Counted from the stretch's first letter, positions 10,467 through 20,179 are shown. The stretch is DNA of 38,585 bases from Mesobacillus maritimus (GCF_023715205.1 NZ_JAMBNR010000025.1:1-38585), one strand, 5' to 3'. The notes: a model not told the origin generated them from the letters alone. Numbers and translations: made by a program.

Positions 10467-11321
10467 CTATTGACGCAACAATGCACCATTAGGCTCTGGT
10501 AACTCTTCTTTCCTAATTTGATTCATTTTACAAAAGTGTTTAAAAAAGTTCTCTGCTAGTTCTTGATCCGCTGTGTCATTTTTCAATGAGACAATATCAA
10601 GTAAAATTTGACCCATCGATACATTATCAAGATAACGGTATTTACCTGTATTCCAAGTCATGTTATGAGGGGATTTTTCATTTACACAATACTTCCAAAA
10701 AGGAAACTGATCAGATTCTCTTTCTGTAAGTTGTAGTCTGTATTCTGAATGAGCTGGAATAAATCCATCTTCACAAGATTTACCAATAAAATTTTCTTTT
10801 ACCATATAAACGCCTAAGATGCGTCGATCTTTTTCAGGCATACTGGAATCTCTTGATGTGATAAGGCAAACACTGTTTTTGTACAGGCGGGTAGGTTTTT
10901 TCGGTTTTCCTTTGTTATCACCGCTTTTTATTATGTCAGTAGGAATTTTCCATTCTGTAAAAACCCCACTCAATTCTTCGTCTTCACACCAATAAACCAT
11001 TTGTGATTGCGGATGAAGTTTATGATTCTTCATAAGTTTTTCATGTTCCAAGCGAAGTTGCTGCTCTTTGCGTTGCAATCTTTTTCTCTCTTCCTTTTCC
11101 TGCACGATCTTCTTTAGTTCTATTTCTTTTTCTTGTATAACTTTCTCAAGTGAATGGGCAACACTTTTGTCGTGTAGCTTAAGGTATTTTCCGAAAGCAT
11201 CGGGAAAAACAAACTTTTTACTTTCCGTTGCGAAATGGATTTCTATCATAGAGTCATTATGTTTAACAATACTTCCCTTACCAAAATGATTGTGGGTTAC
11301 TTCTTTATTGATTAGATTCAT
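10467..11321 (-). CDS. Unrecognised 284-aa protein with coiled coil
   Basis: I do not recognise a characterised family. The start at 11321 is chosen because AAGGAGG lies 9 nt upstream; a longer frame (ATG at 11342) would include that binding site. Residues about 1-45 contain a VTHNHFGKGSIV segment followed by alternating beta pattern, which resembles the small Tudor/KOW-like barrel at the end of UvrD/PcrA helicases. Residues about 50-105 are Lys/Glu-rich and should form a coiled coil. The remaining 175 residues look alpha/beta, with a strand ILGVYMV and aromatic residues that could be a PUA/EVE-like fold, but this is a guess. No signal peptide or membrane helix. It sits alone after groEL, where B. 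subtilis carries prophage-borne restriction genes, so a transferred defence or DNA-related role is possible but unproven. Confidence 0.6.
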   Translation of the reverse strand: MNLINKEVTHNHFGKGSIVKHNDSMIEIHFATESKKFVFPDAFGKYLKLHDKSVAHSLEKVIQEKEIELKKIVQEKEERKRLQRKEQQLRLEHEKLMKNHKLHPQSQMVYWCEDEELSGVFTEWKIPTDIIKSGDNKGKPKKPTRLYKNSVCLITSRDSSMPEKDRRILGVYMVKENFIGKSCEDGFIPAHSEYRLQLTERESDQFPFWKYCVNEKSPHNMTWNTGKYRYLDNVSMGQILLDIVSLKNDTADQELAENFFKHFCKMNQIRKEELPEPNGALLRQ

Positions 11322-11342
11322 TCTTTTTGTCCTCCTTGACAT

Positions 11343-11380
11343 ACTAAAACCCGGTCACTCTATTTGAGTCACTGGTTAGT
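11343..11380. repeat. Imperfect inverted repeat upstream of the 284-aa gene
   Basis: ACTAA and TTAGT at the ends and about ten more pairs inside (GTCACTC against GAGTCAC) form a hairpin or dyad just upstream of the ribosome binding site of the minus-strand gene. It could be an operator or an RNA leader hairpin. The rest of 11381-11640 is AT-rich, and I see no gene in it. Confidence 0.45.
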
Positions 11381-11646
11381 CCCATTCAATTAACTTGATT
11401 TGGAGATGTAAGTTCCCTAATTGTTTGAAGCCGCAGTTTCTTCTCTCCTATTTAGTCCCCTAGAACAGATGAATTTCACAATTTAAACCACTAGTTCCAT
11501 TACAACTCTCCTTACTTCTTAGGATGTATATAAAAAAACGCATCCAAATTCTATCTGCAAAAGATTACATAAGAATTTGAATACGATTTGAAAAAATAAC
11601 TGTAAGATTATCTTAACATATTTCTGAAAATATCACAAATTTATTG

Positions 11647-11676
11647 TTGACAATATATTTATCTATAGTATAGAAT
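11647..11676 (+). promoter_or_regulatory. Candidate promoter of the maltose regulator gene
   Basis: TTGACA at 11647-11652 and TAGAAT at 11671-11676 (18-nt spacer; TATAGA gives 16). The -35 lies inside a small dyad ATTGT-TG-ACAAT (11644-11655), a likely operator. A second TATAAT at 11768-11773 lacks a good -35. Confidence 0.5.
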
Positions 11677-11816
11677 AAAAAGTTATTTTATTGTCTACGA
11701 TGACAGTCTTTCGTAATCCATTTCGATCAATTACATCCATACTAAGCTAGAGTAGTGAAAGTTAAGGTATAATATAAGAATGAATATAAGAGGCAAAAGA
11801 ATGAGAGTGAGCATGT

Positions 11817-12590
11817 TTGGTTGATATTAGTAAAATTATTCAAGGAAAAAAATTAACGGAATTAGATGTTCAAATTGTTCAATATATCATTGATAACATT
11901 GATCATGTTTTGCAAAAAGGGGTCCGTGAAATCGCTAAAGAAAATTATACCTCTCCCGCTACCGTTATTCGCTTATCGAAAAAGTTAGGCTATACCGGAT
12001 TTGTTGACATGTATTATCAACTTCTGCCGTTGATAAAAAAAGTAGAAGTGTCACAAAGTGGTGATATCGAAGACTTTTTACAAATCAGTCAAACGGACTT
12101 TTTATCCCACAACACATTGGAAGAGATTGAGACGTTTATTCGCAAAGTGCTAAATCATGAACAAAGGTATATTTTTATTTATGCAACTGGTTTTTCCGCC
12201 ATTGCTGGCGAGTATTTGTATAAAAAACTTTTAGTTTTAGGCCGGAAAACGATTTTTGCCAGCGCTACGGATTCAGTGGGAGTATTTGAGAATAATCTTG
12301 AGGACATTGGGGCATTAGTCGTCATATCCAAATCAGGCGAAACACAAACTGTGATGGATAAATTGCATGCCGCCAAAGAACACCGTGTGTTTACAGCGTC
12401 GTTCACGAAGGAAACAGAGAATCGCATTGCTGAACTGTCAGATTTGAATTTTAAAATACTCGATCAAAATAAACTGGATGACAGAAATATGCTGCCAAAT
12501 AGCTTCTTTCCAAGGCTGCTTTTACTATTTGAGTTTATTCTTAAGCAGTATGTTGAAAACTTAGGCTCGAATCAGAATAGGAAAAAATGA
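11817..12590 (+). CDS. MurR/RpiR-family transcriptional regulator
   Basis: A 257-aa sugar-phosphate-responsive regulator. The N-terminal helix-turn-helix (residues about 1-77) includes SPATVIRLSKKLGYTGF; the C-terminal SIS domain (about 110-240) has the VISKSGETQTV phosphosugar-binding loop. The only usable start in frame is TTG at 11817, with a weak GAGTGAG upstream. A 7-codon open frame with its own ATGs (11801 or 11813 to 11824) overlaps the start and may influence translation. It directly precedes the maltose PTS and phospho-glucosidase genes, in the place of GlvR/MalR, which also is RpiR-type, so it probably controls them. It has its own terminator. Confidence 0.85.
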   Translation: MVDISKIIQGKKLTELDVQIVQYIIDNIDHVLQKGVREIAKENYTSPATVIRLSKKLGYTGFVDMYYQLLPLIKKVEVSQSGDIEDFLQISQTDFLSHNTLEEIETFIRKVLNHEQRYIFIYATGFSAIAGEYLYKKLLVLGRKTIFASATDSVGVFENNLEDIGALVVISKSGETQTVMDKLHAAKEHRVFTASFTKETENRIAELSDLNFKILDQNKLDDRNMLPNSFFPRLLLLFEFILKQYVENLGSNQNRKK

Positions 12591-12622
12591 AACGTGTTTC
12601 AATATGTGAAACACGTTTTTAT
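12588..12622 (+). terminator. Terminator after the RpiR gene
   Basis: A 12-bp stem (AAACGTGTTTCA, 12589-12600 region, with its complement 12605-12617) plus T-run, overlapping the stop codon. It separates regulator and transport genes, so malP probably has its own promoter. Confidence 0.85.
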
Positions 12623-12642
12623 TGATGGTAAAACTCTCGATT

Positions 12643-12656
12643 TTAAAACGCTTCCA
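12643..12656. promoter_or_regulatory. Candidate cre (CcpA) site before the maltose PTS gene
   Basis: TTAAAACGCTTCCA matches the cre consensus TGWNANCGNTNWCA at all but two positions. It lies 50 nt before malP in the short gap after the regulator terminator, where carbon catabolite control would be expected. No convincing -35/-10 pair is visible nearby. Confidence 0.4.
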
Positions 12657-12706
12657 TTGTATTCTAAACGTGTCTAAAAATAAATAAACGTAGGAGGTGC
12701 GGCAAA

Positions 12707-14308
12707 ATGAAAGCCAAAGTGATGGAAGGAATGCAGCGTTTTTCAAAAGCGATGTTTATTCCAGTTCTTATTTTGCCGATTGCGGGTATTTTAATTGCCC
12801 TGGGGAATTTATTTACGAATGCAAGGCTAATGGAAGTCATTCCATTTTTGGATAATCCGATTACGACCGGGTTTGGGTCGATTTTAACCGGATCACTAGT
12901 TTCGATTCTCGGTAACTTAGGGCTCATTTTCTGTGTCGGTATCACCGTTGGATTAGCAAATAAAGAAAAAGCGATTGCTGGTTTTACTGCTTTATTAGGT
13001 TATTTAGTGTTTGTAAATGCCATGAATAAATTTATGGAACTTAGTGGAGTACTGTTTCAAGGTGACTCGCTTCAAGGTAGCGGACAAACCCTTATATTAG
13101 GTGTTCAAATCCTTGATATGGGCGTTTTCCTCGGAATTATTCTCGGAATTGTAACCGCTATCGTCCATAATAAATTTGTTGATATAGAATTTAATGGAGC
13201 TTTTCAAATTTACGGCGGATCCCGCTTTGTTTTTATCGTGCTCATTCCGGTTGTTGTCTTATTATCAATTGCTCTAACGTATATTTGGCCGTTTTTCCAA
13301 ACGGGTATTAACAATCTTGGAACACTTATTAATCACAGCGGTAACTTCGGGATTTTCTTATACGGAATGTTGGAACGGTTGTTAATTCCAACTGGACTGC
13401 ATCACTTAATTTATACACCATTCTTGTACACTTCATTGGGTGGTACAGCCGAAGTTGGCGGACAAATATTTGAAGGTGCAAGAAATATCTACTATGCGGA
13501 GATCGCAGATCCAACTGTAAAAGAGCTTTCTTCATCCGTAGTTTGGGATGCACGCGGTATTTCAAAAATGTTTGGCTTAATTGGAGCCTGCTTAGCGATG
13601 TACCATACGGCCAAGCCTGAGAACAAAGCTAAGGTAAAAGCCATTTTAATTCCAGCAGCCGTTACGTCCTTTATTGCAGGTGTAACGGAACCAATTGAAT
13701 TCTCATTTATGTTCGTCGCACCACTTTTATTTGTTGTTCATGCTGCATTAAGTGGTTTAGCGATGGTAACGTTTAGTCTTTTAGATGTCAGAGCAATTGG
13801 TCCGAACGGAATGATTGACTTTCTATTATTCAACTTACCACTTGGAATCGAAAAAACGCACTGGCCAATGTACATTTTAATTGGATTAATCTTCTTTGTT
13901 ATTTACTATTTAGTATTCCGTTTCCTAATCGTGAAATTTAACTTCAAAACGGTCGGAAGAGAAGATGAAGGCCAAGAAACCAAATTATATTCGAAGAATG
14001 ATTTAAAAGAAAAGCAAGCCCAAGGAAAAACTGGTGTTTCCGTTCCTCAAGGGAATGACGGAATGGCCCCAGTAATTGTCAATGCTTTAGGCGGAGCGAG
14101 CAACATAAATACAGTAACAAATTGCTATACAAGACTTCGTTTAACGCTGGATAACCCAGAAAAAGTTAATGAAGAAGTATTGAAAAGAGAAACAGGTGCC
14201 AGTGGAGTCGTGATTAAAGATAAGAATGTTCAGGTTGTTTATGGCTTACAGGTCACAAACATTCGGAAAGCTGTTGACAGCTATTTAGGATTAACAACTA
14301 ACGAATAA
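12707..14308 (+). CDS. malP: PTS alpha-glucoside/maltose transporter EIICB
   Basis: A 533-aa integral membrane permease of the glucose-glucoside PTS family that imports and phosphorylates an alpha-glucoside, probably maltose. The EIIC domain (about residues 1-410) has ten or so membrane helices and the GLHHLIYTP and TEPIEFSF motifs. The EIIB domain (about 445-525) has its phosphorylated cysteine at 473 (TNCYTRLRL). The linker GREDE..KLYSK resembles that of AglA/MalP proteins. There is no IIA domain, so phosphate must come from another EIIA, such as that of the ptsG product in this window. AGGAGGTG precedes the ATG. malA follows after 45 nt. Confidence 0.88.
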   Translation: MKAKVMEGMQRFSKAMFIPVLILPIAGILIALGNLFTNARLMEVIPFLDNPITTGFGSILTGSLVSILGNLGLIFCVGITVGLANKEKAIAGFTALLGYLVFVNAMNKFMELSGVLFQGDSLQGSGQTLILGVQILDMGVFLGIILGIVTAIVHNKFVDIEFNGAFQIYGGSRFVFIVLIPVVVLLSIALTYIWPFFQTGINNLGTLINHSGNFGIFLYGMLERLLIPTGLHHLIYTPFLYTSLGGTAEVGGQIFEGARNIYYAEIADPTVKELSSSVVWDARGISKMFGLIGACLAMYHTAKPENKAKVKAILIPAAVTSFIAGVTEPIEFSFMFVAPLLFVVHAALSGLAMVTFSLLDVRAIGPNGMIDFLLFNLPLGIEKTHWPMYILIGLIFFVIYYLVFRFLIVKFNFKTVGREDEGQETKLYSKNDLKEKQAQGKTGVSVPQGNDGMAPVIVNALGGASNINTVTNCYTRLRLTLDNPEKVNEEVLKRETGASGVVIKDKNVQVVYGLQVTNIRKAVDSYLGLTTNE

Positions 14309-14338
14309 AACAGTGATGAAAACAACAAAGATTTTTAG

Positions 14339-15679
<1,341 letters not shown>

Positions 15680-15739
15680 AAGAATAAGAGAACTTCAAAA
15701 ACGCAAACCGTTATTACTCTATTAGACCCAATTAAAAGG

Positions 15740-15783
15740 AGGCTTCTCATAAGTTGATTAAACTTATGGGAAGTCTCTTTTTC
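15740..15783 (+). terminator. Terminator after malA
   Basis: A 16-bp stem (15740-15755 with 15761-15776, two wobble pairs) and a T-rich tail. It closes the maltose operon. The stretch 15784-15924 shows only a short GCCGA/TCGGC hairpin (about 15869-15883) and no gene. Confidence 0.9.
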
Positions 15784-15924
15784 ATTTCTTAAGGAACGCA
15801 TAACTGTAACATTTTTCGTAATTTGATTATTTGAATGAACAAGGGTTTTCGTCATTTGCTCGGTAGGCCGATTGCCTCGGCATTTTAAAGAATCCTACCT
15901 TTGAGATAATTATACAAAGGGGCT

Positions 15925-15970
15925 AAAAAACGAATATTAAAACGGTAATTATTAATAACATTCGTCTTTT
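15925..15970. promoter_or_regulatory. PurR-box-like inverted pair upstream of the nup promoter
   Basis: Two half-sites in opposite orientation, AAAAAACGAATATT (15925-15938) and AACATTCGTCTTTT (15957-15970), with the CGAA/TTCG cores 26 nt apart. This fits the arrangement of Bacillus PurR boxes (consensus about AWWWCCGAACWWT, inverted, spaced 16-17 nt), though each has two or more mismatches. It abuts the -35 element at 15973. Confidence 0.5.
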
Positions 15971-15972
15971 TG

Positions 15973-16001
15973 TTGACAGCGGGAATTGCTGATGTTACGA
16001 T
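15973..16001 (+). promoter_or_regulatory. Sigma-A promoter of the nup operon
   Basis: TTGACA (15973-15978), a 17-nt spacer, and TACGAT (15996-16001). The predicted start near 16008 leaves the riboswitch complete in the leader. Confidence 0.8.
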
Positions 16002-16025
16002 GAGTTTGTAAAAATTAAATGTTAT

Positions 16026-16095
16026 TCTCGTATAATTCCTGGGGATATGGCCCAAAAGTTTCTACCGAGCTACCGTAAATGGCTTGACTACGAGG
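16026..16095 (+). promoter_or_regulatory. Guanine-class purine riboswitch aptamer, nup operon
   Basis: The aptamer core is unmistakable: TATAAT in J1/2, GATATGG in loop 2, GTTTCTACC in J2/3, CCGTAAA in loop 3, and closing P1 (CTCGT 16027-16031 with ACGAG 16090-16094). The specificity base in GACTAC is C, predicting guanine or hypoxanthine rather than adenine. GCTTGAC (16082-16088) can instead pair with GTCAAGC (16155-16161), the base of the downstream terminator, giving a ligand-off antiterminator. Guanine should thus shut off the nucleoside importer. Confidence 0.93.
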
Positions 16096-16157
16096 TTGTG
16101 TATAGAAATATGGGGATAAGTTTATTTCTCGTTTCCATTAGCTACCTTCCTAAAGTC

Positions 16158-16184
16158 AAGCACCGGTATAAATCGGTGCTTTTT
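16158..16184 (+). terminator. Riboswitch-controlled terminator before nupN
   Basis: An 8-bp stem AAGCACCG/CGGTGCTT (16158-16165 with 16174-16181) and T-run. Its 5' arm overlaps the antiterminator partner of the riboswitch. Confidence 0.88.
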
Positions 16185-16234
16185 AATTTTTACAAAATAA
16201 CAATTCAACATGATTTACAGGGAGGATCATCTTA

Positions 16235-17386
16235 ATGAAAAAAAGCACAAAAAAAATAGCATTGATCTTATTCATTGCTTTAATGGCTGCTGTAATGGCC
16301 GCATGCGGAAATGACTCAGCAAATGGAAATGAAGATAAGTCTGGGACAGAAGAAGAAGGATTAAAAATTGCGATTGTAACAAGTCCATCAGGCGTGGATG
16401 ATGGGAACTTTAATGAAGATAACTATAACGGTATTTTAAGTTTTATTGAAAAACATCCTAATGCAACAGTAAAGGCTGTTCGCGAAGAAACTGGTGATCC
16501 TGCTGCGGCTGTACAAGCAGTTGCTGATATTGTGGCAGATTACGATGTTATTGTAACACCTGGGTTTCAATTTGCTGGAGTTTCCAGTATTGCTGTAGAA
16601 AATTCGGATAAGAAATTTATTTTAAATGACTCTGAGCCTACACCTGTAGGGGACCAAACAGATTTCGATAATATCTATGCGATGAATTTCGCCGAACAAG
16701 AAAGTGGTTTTTTTGCAGGAATGGCTGCAGCACTTGAAACAAAAACAAATAAAGTAGCGGTTGTAAATGGGATCGCTTATCCTTCAAATGTAAATTATCA
16801 ATTTGGCTTTGAATCAGGTGTGAATTATACGAATGCGGTATTTGGAACGGATGTTGAAGTTGTTGAGTTATCAGGTTATTCAGGTACTGATGTAAATGGT
16901 GCTGATGTTGGTGGGAACTATGTAGGATCATTTGCAGATCCAGCAACGGGTAAAGTTGTTGGGAACGCATTAATTGAAAAAGGTGTCGATATTATCTTTG
17001 TTGCAGCAGGTGGCACTGGCAATGGTGTATTCACAGCAGTTAAGGAAGCTAAAGATGATGTCAAAGTAATTGGTGTGGATGTTGACCAATATGATGAAGG
17101 TGTAAATGGTTCTGAAAATATCGTATTAACATCTGGCGTAAAATTCATGGGTATGAATATAGAAAAGTCCTTAAATTCTGTTGTTGACGGAAGCTTTAAA
17201 GGTGGAAATGTCGTTCTTCATGCAGATACAGATTCAACCGGTTTTATAAAAGAAGAAGGTCGTCATCAATTATCAGAGGATACGCTAAGTAAAATGAATG
17301 AAGCTTACGAGCTAGTAAAAGACGGTACAATTGTACCTGCATCAAATTTTAATGGCCATACTCCAGAAAAATTTCCAGGGTTATAA
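16235..17386 (+). CDS. nupN: BMP-family nucleoside-binding lipoprotein
   Basis: The 383-aa extracellular substrate-binding protein of a nucleoside ABC importer. It has a lysine-rich signal peptide with a lipobox ending at Cys24 (MAAC), an acidic low-complexity linker (about 25-40), and a BMP/PnrA-like periplasmic-binding fold. Family members bind nucleosides; B. subtilis NupN (YufN) belongs to a guanosine importer. GGGAGGA precedes the ATG. It is the first gene of nupNOPQ, behind the guanine riboswitch, which strengthens the purine nucleoside assignment. A hairpin separates it from nupO. Confidence 0.88.
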   Translation: MKKSTKKIALILFIALMAAVMAACGNDSANGNEDKSGTEEEGLKIAIVTSPSGVDDGNFNEDNYNGILSFIEKHPNATVKAVREETGDPAAAVQAVADIVADYDVIVTPGFQFAGVSSIAVENSDKKFILNDSEPTPVGDQTDFDNIYAMNFAEQESGFFAGMAAALETKTNKVAVVNGIAYPSNVNYQFGFESGVNYTNAVFGTDVEVVELSGYSGTDVNGADVGGNYVGSFADPATGKVVGNALIEKGVDIIFVAAGGTGNGVFTAVKEAKDDVKVIGVDVDQYDEGVNGSENIVLTSGVKFMGMNIEKSLNSVVDGSFKGGNVVLHADTDSTGFIKEEGRHQLSEDTLSKMNEAYELVKDGTIVPASNFNGHTPEKFPGL

Positions 17387-17411
17387 GAAATAAATAATGA
17401 AGTGAACCATT

Positions 17412-17461
17412 AGAAGTTTGTCATTTCCTCTATTAATAATAGGGAATGATGAACTTCTTTT
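17412..17461 (+). terminator. Intercistronic hairpin between nupN and nupO
   Basis: A long imperfect stem: AGAAGTT (17412-17418) pairs with AACTTCT (17452-17458), and inner TCATTTCC with GGGAATGA, followed by TTTT. It probably acts as a partial terminator or a 3' stabiliser, so that more binding protein than ATPase is made. Confidence 0.6.
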
Positions 17462-17502
17462 AACTTCCTTTTCCAAATTATTTTAACTAAAGGAGATAAG
17501 AG

Positions 17503-19041
17503 ATGTCTGATTATATTATAGAAATGAAAAATATAACCAAACGATTTCCTGGAATCGTGGCAAATGATGATGTATCTATTCGCATTAAAAAAGGGGAAAT
17601 TTTTGCGCTACTCGGAGAAAATGGTGCAGGTAAATCAACGCTGATGAGTATTCTAGGTGGAATGTATGAACCGGATGAAGGAGAAGTTTATATTCGTGGT
17701 GAGAAAGTTCAAATTAGCTCACCCACTCATGCGGCAAAGCTTAACATCGGAATGGTTCATCAGCATTTTAAGCTTGTCTCTGATTATACGATTACGGAAA
17801 ATATTATCTTAGGGGTAGAGCCAATCAAAAAATTTGCAGGTCTCTTTCCATATGTCGATATCCGAAATGCGAATCGAAAAATTGAAGAACTATCTAAAAA
17901 CTTCGGCTTAGAAGTGGATCCGACGAAGAAAATATCTGACCTGACTGTTTCTATGCAGCAACGGGTAGAAATTTTAAAAGTGTTATATCGTGAAGCAGAA
18001 ATTCTTATTTTTGATGAACCGACTGCTGTGTTAACGCCTCAAGAAACTGACTTTTTACTTGGAATTATCGATGGCTTACGGAACGGTGGAAAAACAATTA
18101 TCTTAATTACACATAAGCTGGATGAAATTAAGAAAATAGCCGATCGATGTGCGGTATTAAACAAAGGTAAACTAGTAGAGGTGCTGGATGTAAAGGAAAC
18201 TTCCACTAAGAAAATGGCCCAACTCATGGTCGGCAGGGAGGTAAACCTTGAATCGGATAAAGCTCCTGCAGTATTTAAAGAGGAAGTATTGAAGGTAGAA
18301 CATCTAACGGTGAAAAATGAAGATGGGTTTGAAGTAGTCAAAGACGTTTCTTTTACGATAAAGAGTGGGGAAATATTTGCGATTGCTGGAGTCGCCGATA
18401 ATGGTCAAGTCGAAATTGCCGATGCTATTGCAGGATTAACGAAGGTTAGCGGCGGTAGAATTTTTCTGAACGGTATGGATATTACAAATGAAAGCATAAG
18501 AAAAAGAACAGAATATGGAATATCCTATATACCTGAGGATCGACAAAGCTTTGGATTAGTATTGGATTTTGATATATCTACTAACCTAGCATTAAAGCAG
18601 TACTATCGGGAGCCCTTTGCTAGAAAGGGAATCTTAAATAAAGAGGAATTTGAGCAGGTTGGTACTAAGTTAATTGATAAATATGATATTAGAAGTGGAC
18701 AAGGGATAAAGACGCAAGTTCGTTCAATGAGTGGGGGAAATCAGCAAAAAACCATTATTGCACGCGAAATCGAATTGCAATCCCCGCTCATGATTTTCGT
18801 TCAGCCAACACGAGGAGTAGATATTGGTGCGATTGAAAATATTCATAAAATGATGATTCAAGAACGCGACCAAGGGAAAGCGATTTTACTTGTTTCATTA
18901 GAGTTAGAAGAAATTATGAATGTAGCGGATACCATTGGAGTGATATATAATGGCCAACTTCAAAAGATTGCTAGTAGTGAATCGTTAACAACGAATGAAG
19001 TCGGCGAATATATGATGGGGGCAAAGCATGAGCAAAGATAA
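17503..19041 (+). CDS. nupO: Nucleoside ABC importer, double ATPase subunit
   Basis: A 512-aa RbsA/YufO-type protein with two fused nucleotide-binding domains. The first has a full Walker A (GENGAGKST, residues about 39-47) and FDEPTAVLTP Walker B but an atypical signature (VSMQQ). The second has an eroded Walker A (GVADNGQVE), an intact MSGGNQQK signature and the VQPTRGVD variant. This asymmetry is normal for the family and means one canonical ATP site. AAAGGAG precedes the ATG. Its end overlaps nupP by 14 nt. Confidence 0.9.
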   Translation: MSDYIIEMKNITKRFPGIVANDDVSIRIKKGEIFALLGENGAGKSTLMSILGGMYEPDEGEVYIRGEKVQISSPTHAAKLNIGMVHQHFKLVSDYTITENIILGVEPIKKFAGLFPYVDIRNANRKIEELSKNFGLEVDPTKKISDLTVSMQQRVEILKVLYREAEILIFDEPTAVLTPQETDFLLGIIDGLRNGGKTIILITHKLDEIKKIADRCAVLNKGKLVEVLDVKETSTKKMAQLMVGREVNLESDKAPAVFKEEVLKVEHLTVKNEDGFEVVKDVSFTIKSGEIFAIAGVADNGQVEIADAIAGLTKVSGGRIFLNGMDITNESIRKRTEYGISYIPEDRQSFGLVLDFDISTNLALKQYYREPFARKGILNKEEFEQVGTKLIDKYDIRSGQGIKTQVRSMSGGNQQKTIIAREIELQSPLMIFVQPTRGVDIGAIENIHKMMIQERDQGKAILLVSLELEEIMNVADTIGVIYNGQLQKIASSESLTTNEVGEYMMGAKHEQR

Positions 19042-20179
19042 CAGGAAACATAACTTAAGAAAAAATTTTATTCGACCAATCAGCAATGAAAAGTGGCAAC
19101 CGATCACGATTCCATTAGTGTCTATATTCATAAGTTTTATTGCTGCGGCCATTGTCATTCTTATCATTGGCAAAAATCCCTTCCAGGCATTTTATAACTT
19201 ATTACAAGGCGCAGGTATTATGCCTAAGCCTTCCTATGCTGGATATAAGGGTATGTTGACTGACTTTTTAAGTTTGCTAAACGCGATGACACCGCTTGTG
19301 TTTGCCAGCTTGGCAGTTGCAGTTGCTTTAAAAGCGGGTCTATTTAATATTGGGGTTTCCGGTCAAATGCTGGTCTCTGGTTTTTTAGCGACGATTATTG
19401 TTGGTTACAGTGGTTTAGATGCGATTATTGCAAAGCCGCTTGTGTTGGTAATCGGAATTGCCGCTGGAGGATTAATGGGCGGACTAGTAGGATGGCTTAA
19501 ATATAAATTCAACATTAATGAAGTCGTATCTACGATTATGTTAAATTATATTGCTCAATATGTTATAAGCTTTTTTATTCAAATGTATTATATTGATCCG
19601 ATTTCAAGACAATCCAAATATATTGAAGAAGCAGCAAGATTAACTTTAGTAAATGTCGAAATAGCCAACTTGAAAATGGATATTCCGTTGGGCTTTATTT
19701 TAGCGATTTTTACCGCGATTTTCCTAAAGTTTGTCATGGACAAAACAGTCGTTGGTTTTGAAATTAAAGCGGTAGGGAAAAACCGCAATGCAGCAAAATA
19801 TGCAGGGATTCATGTCGGAAGAAATACCGTCTTAGCCATGATGATTTCAGGAGGTTTGGCTGGTCTTGCAGGTGTCACCTATTATTTAGGTTACTTTTCT
19901 TCCATCCAACCAAAAGTTTTATCAAGTATCGGTTTTGATTCGATTGCTGTATCGTTATTAGGAAACTCTCATCCAATTGGGGTTATTTTTTCATCCTTTT
20001 TAGTCTCGATTATTGACCAAGGGAGCACGTATATGAGTTCACAGGCAGGAATTAGACAAGAAATTTCGTCTGTTATCATCGGATTAATCCTCCTGTTCAG
20101 TGCATGTGGTGAGTACTTGAAACAAAAGGTTAGCCGCTTAAAGGAAAAAGATTTGGATCAAAAGAAGGGTGAATCATAA
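19028..20179 (+). CDS. nupP: Nucleoside ABC importer permease 1
   Basis: A 383-aa membrane permease of the BPD_transp_2 / YufP family with about 8-10 helices. A basic N-terminal tail is followed by the first helix (about 30-50). The conserved AVGKNRNAAKYAGI cytoplasmic loop (about residues 245-258) and GGLAGLAG motif identify the family. It overlaps the nupO end and shares one base with the nupQ start (TAATG), so the three proteins are probably made together. Confidence 0.9.
   Translation: MSKDNRKHNLRKNFIRPISNEKWQPITIPLVSIFISFIAAAIVILIIGKNPFQAFYNLLQGAGIMPKPSYAGYKGMLTDFLSLLNAMTPLVFASLAVAVALKAGLFNIGVSGQMLVSGFLATIIVGYSGLDAIIAKPLVLVIGIAAGGLMGGLVGWLKYKFNINEVVSTIMLNYIAQYVISFFIQMYYIDPISRQSKYIEEAARLTLVNVEIANLKMDIPLGFILAIFTAIFLKFVMDKTVVGFEIKAVGKNRNAAKYAGIHVGRNTVLAMMISGGLAGLAGVTYYLGYFSSIQPKVLSSIGFDSIAVSLLGNSHPIGVIFSSFLVSIIDQGSTYMSSQAGIRQEISSVIIGLILLFSACGEYLKQKVSRLKEKDLDQKKGES

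Noticed and set aside
16047-16235. 62-codon open frame before nupN
   Set aside because: It lies within the riboswitch and its terminator; the RNA structure explains the sequence.
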